20,626 bases of DNA from a virus, in IMG/VR virus record IMGVR_UViG_3300042350_001896, positions 1 through 20,626 of that record; one strand, given 5' to 3'. Below, one piece after another: positions 9,430-16,687 of the stretch (the stretch's first letter is position 1; the number at the start of each line of letters is the position of its first letter). The notes under the pieces were generated by a model. The model was not told the DNA's origin and searched no databases. It worked only from the letters and a program-made list of their open reading frames with translations. The translations under genes were made by a program, and so were the position numbers.

Positions 9430-12400
9430 ATGGCCGACTTTGGAAAGCAGCTTGCCGACATGGTTCTCGGGTCAATACCGGAAGAGAAGCCGTCGGCGCC
9501 TTCGCCGCTTCCGGCCATGCCTTCAAACGTCCCGATTACCGGCGAGATCAAACCTTACGACCCGACATTCCGGGAGATCGCTGCGAGCAAGCTCCAGCGC
9601 GGTATGGAAGCCCTTGGGGTTGATCGATACAAAGCACGCCAGCGGGCTGAGACCCTGATGGGTGGCACAAGCAGCAACTTGCCGCTGGGCATGGGGCTGG
9701 CCGACATCGTCCCGTTCCTGGGTACGGCCATGCAGACTCAAGAGGCTGCCCGCGGTCTCGAAGCAGCAGGTGAGGCAGCCAAGCAGGGTGACTACATCGG
9801 CGCCGGTGTGGAGGGCGTCTTCGGCGCTGTGGGCATGATCCCCGGCATGAAGGGCACGGCATCCGCAACTAAGGCTCTGGCACAAAAGGCCAGGACTCCT
9901 CCAATTCAAGGTAGAATTGAAGACCGTTCGATTCCCGTCCCGATGAGGACGCCGGAGTCTGCTGCGCCAGTGGCGCCTGTAAAACCACAAGGAGTCACGT
10001 ATGAAACAACCCAAGAAGGACCGTTCTATCGAGTCCGCCCAAACCTACCTCAAGCAACTGGGCGACAGAATCGCGGAACGAAAGAAGGTGTTGGGCGCCC
10101 CCAAGGTATCCTCGGACCAACTGGAAGCGATGTTTCGCAATCAGTTACGGACGAAGCAATTCAGCAAATGATGAAGCAGCCGGACAACTTCGTCCGGCAA
10201 GTGGCTGACCAGTACAGCCGCAAGAATGCAGGTGGCCCCTACCAACTGCCCGAAATCCCCGAGTCATCGCTACTGAAGCAGGCCCCGATCGGCCGCGTCT
10301 TCGGTTTGGCCGCCACTGATGACCCGCTTTACAAAACCGCGGTCTTTGACGCCTACGCCAAGAAGTACCCCACCCTGGTGGAGAAGTCTGGCGCCCAGAA
10401 CTACGACCAACTGATGGAGGCGTCGTACCGGCAACTGGCCAAGGAGACTGAGCAACAGTTCCGCGCCCTGCCGATCAATATGTCCTATCACCGCGCTGGT
10501 GAGGGCAACTACGACAACAGCAAGGAACTGCTGCGCGACATCTACGGCAACCGCCACATGTACGTGTACCAGGGCGGTGACCCCCACGACTTCCTGAACG
10601 CCGTCGATCCCAATACCGGCCTGAACACCAATGAGATGTTCCGGGCCGTGCACGACTTCTTTGGCCACGCCATCCACGGCAACCAGTTCGGCCCCAAGGG
10701 GGAAGAGATTGCCTGGGCCGCCCACAGCAAGATGTTCTCGCCCCTGGCCCGCTTGGCCATGACCAGCGAAACCCGCGGCCAGAACAGCTTCGTGAACTAC
10801 ACCCCGCTGAACGCCGAACTGAAGGCCCGCATCAACGAATTGAACGGCCAAGCCTATGAGGCCCGCCGACGTGGCCAGACGGCCATGCTGGACGAGATCA
10901 ACAAGGATCTGGGCGAGGCATGGCAGCAGTTCCAGTTCGCGCCCCAGAAGAGCGTGATCCTGCCGCCTGAGTTCCTCGACCTGAACTACAAGGGTGGCAT
11001 GCCCTCCTCTGTGCAGCCGCTGATCAAGCCAGAGGCCGGTACAACCACCGCGGCCCAATTGACGCACTTCAGCACCCGGCCAGACCTGTCTATGACCGAC
11101 CCCCGTATGTACGGCACCGGCATCAAGGGCGAGGAAATGGCCCGCTTGAAGGACACGCCGGGAGCGGTCATGGAGCGCAGCTACTTCTACGCTGGCCAAC
11201 CCGGCATGATCACGCCGGAGCCAGGGCTGGGCCCATACCGCTATGGCGCTGAGTCTCAGGGCCTGTATGACGTGGCAGCCGACCCGCTGAAGCTGCGGAC
11301 CCTGGCCGCCGAAAGTAGCCGCATCCCTTACACCGCGCCAGCCAACAAGGGTCTGGTGCAGGGCAGCCCATTCACGGACGTAGAGCGACTGGCCAAGGAG
11401 TATGGCTACGAGGGCGTGCTGAACCCCAACCTAACCAAACCCACGGCCATCATGTTCAAACCCACACCAGTGCGCCCATATGCGGGCGGAGGCGCCGTCA
11501 AGGACGCCATCAAGGACAAGCTCAAGGACATGCTTGGCGTGGCCAAAAAAGAAGTGCCCGAGCAGAAGATGATGATGGGCGTCTATCGTGGCTACACCGG
11601 TGAACTGGCCGATGACCCGTCGCTGTCTGCTACCCCGCAGCGCAAAGTGGCCGAGTACTATGCCAACCGCCGAGCCGCAGAGCGTGGTGGCGATCCCCAC
11701 GTTGAGATGCTGATGGTCGACCCGTTCGCTGGCCGCCAGTACGGTCTGGCCATTCCGATCGACAAGTACAACCGCGACGTCACCGTCACCAAAGCCCGGG
11801 AACTCAAGCCTGAGGACGTGAAGGCCCGCACCCAACTCAAGAAGAAGGGTGGCCGGGTTCACATCTCTGACAACCTCGACACCATGCGCCTGTCAATGGC
11901 CGCCGGTGGTTACGTCAGCCCTGATCCGATGCGCGATGAGCTAAAGGGTCTGCTGGGCATGGCCGGTGGTGGCGGCATCAAGGAAAAGCTCAAGGAGAAG
12001 ATCAAGGAGGTCGTCAAGCCCGCCTTCACTCAGAAGCAGCTTGAGTCTACCGCCGAGAAGATGGCCGACAAGATCAAAGCCGACAACCCCAAGCTCTCTG
12101 ACGCTGATGCCATGAAGAAGGGCCTGCGTCAGGCCGAGCAGAAGCTCAAGTGGGAGAAGGTTGAGAAGCCCGCCCTGGAGAAGACTTACGGCGCCCTGGA
12201 GAAGTCCAAGTTCAGCGCCTCCCTGCCGGAGCGTCAGCGCAACGTGCCTGAGGTTGTGGAGAAGCGAATTCAAGAGACCCGCGACTTCCTGGCCCAGCCG
12301 GTGGAGCCTTGGACGCCTCCCCGCAAAGAACTGCAAGCCTTCGACCGTGAGCGCATCAAGGAAGCCCTAGAGGGATTTCCCGGCATCGAGCAGACCCGCT

Positions 12401-13374
12401 TCCCGCGGTACAAGCCTGCCCGTGCTGACCTGAGCCACATCGAAGAGATCTACGAAGACCCGGTCAACCGGGAACTGATCAAGGGCCAGATCACCCGCGG
12501 CCTGCCGTTGGGTGGCGAGACGTTCTATGCGTCTCTCTATCCCCTGAAGCTCGCAGCCCTAGAGCGCGGCATCCCCGAGGAGAAGTTCAACCTCTTCGTG
12601 CACAGCATCGCCCCGGCATCGGCCCGCAACTCGATCATGAACGAGATGGCCGTGGGCCAGTTCCTGCGCGACATGCGTGCTCGTGGCCTGCCCCTCGATG
12701 AGGAGACGGTCACCCGCGAGATGGCCAAGTTCAAGGACCAATACGGCACCGGACTGCCGCTGATGCCTGTGCACCGTGAGGGCGTGAAAAACGTCTTGGA
12801 GGGAAATCAGGACCTGCGCGAACTACTCAAGGCCGACATCCCGACCAACTACAAGATTCCGACTTACGGCACTCAGAAGGCTGGCGACTTCGGTCAGTCA
12901 GTGGTGCTGGACGTCCATGAGGCAGCAGGCCAAACCCGCGGCAGCCGCTTCCATCCCTACTTCACTGAGCAGGGTGGTTTTGGCCCGACCGAGTACGGCG
13001 CGGCCGAGGGCAAGATGCTGGACATCGCTGGTGAGCTTGGCATCCCTGGCGGCATGGCCCAGGCTGGTCGCTGGTTCGGCGGCGGTGAATTAACGGGCCT
13101 GAAGTCTCCGCGTGGCGATGCGCTGGACCTGCTGGAGCGCCAAACGGCGTACACCTTGCAGGGCTCTGGCATCACGCCGACCCCGCGCAACATCCGCAAC
13201 TACATCCTCAACATGATTGATACCGGAGAGGGTGTGCTGATGCCGTGGTTCAAGAAGGAAGGCATGCCTGACCTACGCACCGAGAAGAAGAAGGGCGGCG
13301 CTGTCAAGAAGAAGCGCAAGGTCAAGATCACGAACAACAAGGACGCCCAGATGCTGGCGGCCCTTATCCGATAA
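9430..13374 (+). CDS. Giant multidomain phage protein, probably packaged and injected (polyvalent-type)
   Basis: The product has 1314 residues and starts at ATG 9430 (GAGAGG upstream). It lies between terminase and portal, a usual place for ejected proteins. Visible order: residues 80-160, a Gly/Ala-rich hydrophobic region; about 235-535, a conserved domain with H408-D-F-F-G-H413, E425-E426 and H432, resembling a metal site; 543-625, an ADP-ribosyltransferase-like segment beginning L-T-H-F-S; 685-703, a Gly hinge plus Lys/Asp helix; 717-800, a second such segment with Y-R-G-Y, S-A-T-P-Q and H-V-E; 804-823, a K-K-G-G-R-V tag; 845-863, a second hinge; 864-960, charged helices; 998-1285, a conserved C-terminal domain with D-V-H-E-A-A-G-Q-T-R-G; and a final K-K-G-G-A-V tail. 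Domain functions are inferred from motifs. Residues about 155-245 have weak coding character because another ORF overlaps there. Confidence 0.85.
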   Translation: MADFGKQLADMVLGSIPEEKPSAPSPLPAMPSNVPITGEIKPYDPTFREIAASKLQRGMEALGVDRYKARQRAETLMGGTSSNLPLGMGLADIVPFLGTAMQTQEAARGLEAAGEAAKQGDYIGAGVEGVFGAVGMIPGMKGTASATKALAQKARTPPIQGRIEDRSIPVPMRTPESAAPVAPVKPQGVTYETTQEGPFYRVRPNLPQATGRQNRGTKEGVGRPQGILGPTGSDVSQSVTDEAIQQMMKQPDNFVRQVADQYSRKNAGGPYQLPEIPESSLLKQAPIGRVFGLAATDDPLYKTAVFDAYAKKYPTLVEKSGAQNYDQLMEASYRQLAKETEQQFRALPINMSYHRAGEGNYDNSKELLRDIYGNRHMYVYQGGDPHDFLNAVDPNTGLNTNEMFRAVHDFFGHAIHGNQFGPKGEEIAWAAHSKMFSPLARLAMTSETRGQNSFVNYTPLNAELKARINELNGQAYEARRRGQTAMLDEINKDLGEAWQQFQFAPQKSVILPPEFLDLNYKGGMPSSVQPLIKPEAGTTTAAQLTHFSTRPDLSMTDPRMYGTGIKGEEMARLKDTPGAVMERSYFYAGQPGMITPEPGLGPYRYGAESQGLYDVAADPLKLRTLAAESSRIPYTAPANKGLVQGSPFTDVERLAKEYGYEGVLNPNLTKPTAIMFKPTPVRPYAGGGAVKDAIKDKLKDMLGVAKKEVPEQKMMMGVYRGYTGELADDPSLSATPQRKVAEYYANRRAAERGGDPHVEMLMVDPFAGRQYGLAIPIDKYNRDVTVTKARELKPEDVKARTQLKKKGGRVHISDNLDTMRLSMAAGGYVSPDPMRDELKGLLGMAGGGGIKEKLKEKIKEVVKPAFTQKQLESTAEKMADKIKADNPKLSDADAMKKGLRQAEQKLKWEKVEKPALEKTYGALEKSKFSASLPERQRNVPEVVEKRIQETRDFLAQPVEPWTPPRKELQAFDRERIKEALEGFPGIEQTRFPRYKPARADLSHIEEIYEDPVNRELIKGQITRGLPLGGETFYASLYPLKLAALERGIPEEKFNLFVHSIAPASARNSIMNEMAVGQFLRDMRARGLPLDEETVTREMAKFKDQYGTGLPLMPVHREGVKNVLEGNQDLRELLKADIPTNYKIPTYGTQKAGDFGQSVVLDVHEAAGQTRGSRFHPYFTEQGGFGPTEYGAAEGKMLDIAGELGIPGGMAQAGRWFGGGELTGLKSPRGDALDLLERQTAYTLQGSGITPTPRNIRNYILNMIDTGEGVLMPWFKKEGMPDLRTEKKKGGAVKKKRKVKITNNKDAQMLAALIR
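10001..10171 (+). CDS. Overlapping 56-codon ORF inside the giant gene (+1 frame)
   Basis: ATG at 10001 has AAGGAG 6 nt upstream. The 56-residue product is basic and helical: MKQPKKDRSIESAQTYLKQL, then G-D-R-I-A-E-R-K-K-V-L-G-A-P-K-V, then Q-L-E-A-M-F-R-N-Q-L. By hand count 39 of 56 codons (70%) in this frame end in G/C. The giant gene's own frame has only 21 of 57 (37%) over the same bases, against 37 of 49 (76%) just downstream. So coding constraint moves to this frame for the length of the ORF. Its TGA (10169-10171) overlaps ATGATG in the giant gene's frame, as at a coupled gene junction. No function is known. The ORF could be an overprinted gene, or a former separate gene over which its neighbours fused. 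Confidence 0.6.
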   Translation: MKQPKKDRSIESAQTYLKQLGDRIAERKKVLGAPKVSSDQLEAMFRNQLRTKQFSK

Positions 13375-13388
13375 GAGAAGGTTAGAAC

Positions 13389-15911
13389 ATGGCCACTGAA
13401 TTCCCCATTGATCCCGAGTACGGACGATTCATTGAAGGCATCCCTGACGAGGCGATGGAAGAGGAAGACATCGAGGTCGAACTGCCTCCTGAAGAGGCGG
13501 AGATCGAAGAGCTTCCCGATGGGTCGGCCGTAGTCAAGATGGAGACCGAAGGGCCGATGGAAGACGAGGACTTCTACCAGAACCTCGCCGAGACCGTCGA
13601 CCCCATGAAGCTGGACTCGATGGCCCTGCGATTCATCGATCTGGTTAAGAAAGACAAGCAGGCCCGCGAAGAGCGAGACAAGCAATACGAAGAGGGACTG
13701 AAGCGCACCGGCATGGGCAAGGATGCTCCTGGTGGCGCCACCTTCATGGGCGCCTCAAAGGTTGTGCACCCTGTCATGGCTGAAGCCTGCGTGGACTTTG
13801 CCTCCCGCGCCATCAAGGAATTGTTCCCGCCGGATGGCCCGGTGCGGACCAAGATCCTGGGCGTTGCTGACGAGGAGAAAGTTCAACGCGCCGAGCGCAA
13901 GCGCGACTACATGAACTGGCAGTTGACGGAGCAGATTGAAGAGTTCCGCGATGAGCAGGAGCAGCTTCTGACCCAGCTACCCCTGGGCGGCTCTCAGTAC
14001 CTCAAGCTCTGGTACGACGAGGACAAAAAGAGGCCCTGCGCTGAGTTCATGCCCATCGATCGCGTGATCGTACCGTTTGCCGCGACAAACTTCTACACGG
14101 CACAGCGTGCAACCGAAGTGCACGACATCACCGAGTGGGAGTTCAAGCGCCGCATTCGTTCGGGTTTGTACCGAGACATTAGTCTCATCCGCGCAACAAT
14201 GGAGCCGGAAGAGTCCAAGGCCCAGAAGGCCAACGACAAGATCGAAGGCCGCAAGTTTGAGGACAACGAAGACGGCGTGCGCGTCGTCTATCACATCTAT
14301 ACGTGGCTGGAGATCGACGAAGACGGCCGGTCCAAAGGCGAAAGCGCCCCGTACGTGCTCATGATCGATGAGCTTGAGAACGAGGTGGTGGGCCTGTACC
14401 GCAACTGGGAAGAAGGCGACGAGACCATGACCAAGCTCGACTGGGTCGTGGAGTTCAAATTCATCCCCTGGCGCGGTGCTTACGCCATCGGCATGCCTCA
14501 CCTTATCGGTGGACTGTCTGCCGCTCTGACGGGCGCCCTGCGTGCTTTGCTGGACTCCGCGCACATCAACAACGCGGCAACCATGCTCAAGCTCAAGGGT
14601 GCCAAGATCTCTGGCCAGAGCCAGCAGGTGGACGTCACCCAGGTCTGCGAGATCGAAGGCGCCCCAGGCGTGGACGACATCCGCAAGATCGCCATGCCCA
14701 TGCCGTTCAATCCGCCGTCTCCGGTGCTGCTGGAGCTTCTGGGCTGGCTGGATAAGGCCGCCAAGGGTGTGGTGACCACCGCGGAAGAGAAGATCGCTGA
14801 CGTGACCTCCAACGCGCCGGTGGGCACGACTCAGGCACTCATCGAGCAGGGCGCCGCCGTGTTCTCTGCGATTCATGCCCGACTGCATGACTCCCAGGCT
14901 CGGGTGCTCAAGATCCTGGGCCGCCTGAACCGGTGGTACCTGGAAGACCAGCGTAAGGGCGAGATCGTCGCCGACCTGGAGATCGACAAGGAAGACTTCC
15001 GCCGCAACACCGACGTGGTGCCGGTGTCTGATCCGCACATCTTTTCCGAGACCCAGCGTATGGCCCAGATTCAGGCCGTGCTGGCCCGGGCTGACAAGTA
15101 CCCGGATCTGTATGACCGCAGGGCTGTGGAGGAGCGATTCCTCAAGCAGATCAAGATCCCTGGCATCAACGAGATCCTCAAGAACACCCCGGCACCGGAA
15201 GAGCGCAACCCGGCCGACGAAAACGTGGCCATGGCTATCGGGCAGAACGGCTATGCCTACATCCACCAGGACCATCTGGCTCACATTCAGAGCCACCTGG
15301 ACTTCGGCCTGAACCCGGCTTTCGGTGGTAATCCCATCATGGCCTCGATCTACCTGCCGCGTGCCCTGGAGCACATCAAGCAGCACATGGTCCTGTGGTA
15401 CCTCAACCGTACCAATGGCTACGTGACCAAGGCCCGCAACAACCGGCCGATCACCGAGCAGGAGTACGAAGACGTGCGCCTGACGGCCGAGATCGACAAG
15501 GTGTTTGCCCTGGCGTCTCAACACGTCGCCGAAGATGCTCAGAAGGTCTTCGAGCAGGTGGTGCCCAAGGTCCAGGAAATGCTCCAGGCTATGCAGCAAC
15601 TCACGCCTAAGCCGCAATTGCCGCCTGAGGCGCAGGTTCTCATGGAGACCAGCATGGCCGAGACCAACCGTCGCGCCCAGCGTGATCAGGGTGAGCTTGC
15701 CCTACAGAACCAGAAGATGACTCTGGATGCCGAGAAAGATGCTCGCCGTGAGCAGATTGACGTGGCGCTGAATGCCGCGGACAACCTCACGAAGGAGCGT
15801 ATTGAGACTGCACGTTTGACGCAAAAAGACGCCGAACTGCAATCAGAGCAGTTTGAAACTGCAATTTCGCTTCAGAACGAAGCACAACGCCGACTACTTG
15901 GAGGTTTCTAA
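13389..15911 (+). CDS. Portal protein (head-tail connector)
   Basis: This 840-residue protein would form the dodecameric ring at one vertex of the head through which DNA enters and leaves. The first 70 residues are very acidic and include E-E-L-P-D-G-S-A-V-V (40-49). The conserved portal-type core has G-A-T-F-M-G-A-S-K-V-V-H-P, A-C-V-D-F-A-S-R-A-I-K-E-L-F-P-P-D-G-P-V-R, later A-L-T-G-A-L-R-A-L-L-D-S-A-H-I-N-N-A, and V-G-T-T-Q-A-L-I-E-Q-G. That core is typical of long portals in phages of aquatic bacteria. The last 150 residues are Gln/Glu-rich coiled coil (barrel and internal tail). AGAAGG is the ribosome site, and the stop overlaps the next start as TAATG. The large size suits a podovirus-like connector, but tail type cannot be decided here. 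Confidence 0.9.
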   Translation: MATEFPIDPEYGRFIEGIPDEAMEEEDIEVELPPEEAEIEELPDGSAVVKMETEGPMEDEDFYQNLAETVDPMKLDSMALRFIDLVKKDKQAREERDKQYEEGLKRTGMGKDAPGGATFMGASKVVHPVMAEACVDFASRAIKELFPPDGPVRTKILGVADEEKVQRAERKRDYMNWQLTEQIEEFRDEQEQLLTQLPLGGSQYLKLWYDEDKKRPCAEFMPIDRVIVPFAATNFYTAQRATEVHDITEWEFKRRIRSGLYRDISLIRATMEPEESKAQKANDKIEGRKFEDNEDGVRVVYHIYTWLEIDEDGRSKGESAPYVLMIDELENEVVGLYRNWEEGDETMTKLDWVVEFKFIPWRGAYAIGMPHLIGGLSAALTGALRALLDSAHINNAATMLKLKGAKISGQSQQVDVTQVCEIEGAPGVDDIRKIAMPMPFNPPSPVLLELLGWLDKAAKGVVTTAEEKIADVTSNAPVGTTQALIEQGAAVFSAIHARLHDSQARVLKILGRLNRWYLEDQRKGEIVADLEIDKEDFRRNTDVVPVSDPHIFSETQRMAQIQAVLARADKYPDLYDRRAVEERFLKQIKIPGINEILKNTPAPEERNPADENVAMAIGQNGYAYIHQDHLAHIQSHLDFGLNPAFGGNPIMASIYLPRALEHIKQHMVLWYLNRTNGYVTKARNNRPITEQEYEDVRLTAEIDKVFALASQHVAEDAQKVFEQVVPKVQEMLQAMQQLTPKPQLPPEAQVLMETSMAETNRRAQRDQGELALQNQKMTLDAEKDARREQIDVALNAADNLTKERIETARLTQKDAELQSEQFETAISLQNEAQRRLLGGF

Positions 15912-16069
15912 TGGCACAGCAAGACAACAGTCTGTTTATCCCGATGCACAAGCGTATCGCCATGGGCGAGAAACTTGACGGCACGTCCCTGCAACCCAAA
16001 GGCCAGCCCACCAAGGCACCGGCCAGCAAACCCCAAGGAGGTGCACTCGCCCAGGCCAAGAAAAAATGA
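15911..16069 (+). CDS. 52-residue Lys/Pro/Gln-rich protein between portal and GroES genes
   Basis: The ATG at 15911 overlaps the portal stop (TAATG), with TGGAGG upstream, and the TGA at 16067-16069 overlaps the next start (ATGA). This double coupling supports a real gene. The product begins M-A-Q-Q-D-N-S-L-F-I-P-M-H-K-R-I-A-M-G-E and continues with a disordered stretch rich in Pro, Lys and Gly (QPKGQPTKAPASKPQGG), ending A-K-K-K. It may be a small virion or assembly peptide that binds portal or DNA through its basic tail. I recognise no characterised family. Confidence 0.68.
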   Translation: MAQQDNSLFIPMHKRIAMGEKLDGTSLQPKGQPTKAPASKPQGGALAQAKKK

Positions 16070-16251
16070 GACAGGTATCTGACCTCATCGCGGCCATCAA
16101 GGCACGCCAAGCTGAAATAAGGCTGTCCCTAGCGGTGGGAAACACTGCGTCTTGGGAGGCGTACCAGCGCGTTGTTGGTCATTATCAAGGGCTTGAAGAA
16201 TCCCTTGAAATCTTAAATAACCTCTTAAAGGAACCAGATGAAGATGAATGA
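16066..16251 (+). CDS. Small helical protein (61 aa), unknown function
   Basis: It starts at ATG 16066 in an ATGA overlap and ends 14 nt inside the GroES-like gene. It is predicted as two amphipathic helices: VSDLIAAIKARQAEIRLSLA and A-Y-Q-R-V-V-G-H-Y-Q-G-L-E-E-S-L-E-I-L, with an acidic end E-P-D-E-D-E. The pattern fits a helical hairpin. I recall similar tiny proteins with the W-x-x-Y-Q-R-x-V-G-x-Y-x-G-L motif in the head clusters of other phages, function unknown. Its position suggests an assembly role. Confidence 0.72.
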   Translation: MRQVSDLIAAIKARQAEIRLSLAVGNTASWEAYQRVVGHYQGLEESLEILNNLLKEPDEDE

Positions 16252-16678
16252 GCCGGAAGCGTTTAGCGACGCTGACATTGCTTGGGCTTTCCCGAGTGTA
16301 GACCCCGGTGCGAAACCTCTTGGTGGACGCATTCTTGTGCAATTGCGTCGGACCAAAAAGAAGGCGACCAGTGCCGGGATTATCTTGGTCGAAGAGACCA
16401 AGGAAACCGAGAAGTGGAACAACATGGTGGCGAAAGTCATTGAGATTGGTCCGCTGGCCTTCCGCAACCGCGATACGAACGAGCCGTGGCCTGAGGGTTC
16501 ATGGTGCGAGGCAGGTGATTACATCCGCGTCCCGAAGTGGGGCGGCGACCGGTGGGAAGTACCCGTACCGGGCGAGGAGAACGACCTAGAAGACCCCGCG
16601 CTGTTCATGATCCTCAACGACCACGAGGTGATTGCCAAAGTCACCTGCAATCCGTTGCTGATGCGATCGTTTATCTAA
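16238..16678 (+). CDS. Phage GroES-like co-chaperonin
   Basis: The product has 146 residues. The ATG at 16238 is preferred over the one at 16244 because AAAGGA has better spacing. After a 25-residue leader the sequence follows the Cpn10 barrel: G-G-R-I-L-V-Q-L-R-R (29-38), a loop K-K-K-A-T-S-A-G-I-I-L-V-E-E (40-53), V-A-K-V-I-E-I-G-P (64-72), A-G-D-Y-I-R-V-P (92-99) and M-I-L-N-D-H-E-V-I-A-K-V (124-135). The S-A-G-I-I-L piece matches the mobile loop of GroES (S-A-G-G-I-V-L), which docks on GroEL. Phage versions such as T4 gp31 cap host GroEL so that it can fold the capsid protein. This one lies six genes before that protein. The inserted P-W-P-E-G-S-W-C segment (83-90) lengthens the roof region. 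Confidence 0.87.
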   Translation: MKMNEPEAFSDADIAWAFPSVDPGAKPLGGRILVQLRRTKKKATSAGIILVEETKETEKWNNMVAKVIEIGPLAFRNRDTNEPWPEGSWCEAGDYIRVPKWGGDRWEVPVPGEENDLEDPALFMILNDHEVIAKVTCNPLLMRSFI

Positions 16679-16687
16679 GGAGCGACT

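Noticed and set aside
10270-11199. 309-codon minus-strand frame opposite the giant gene
   Set aside because: Same reverse-strand effect of strong codon bias. No motifs and no promoter or ribosome site.
13977-15617. 546-codon open frame on the minus strand opposite the portal gene
   Set aside because: It mirrors the codon bias of the portal gene (high third-position G/C removes stops on the reverse strand). Its product is His/Leu/Val-rich without any motif and no ribosome site was found.
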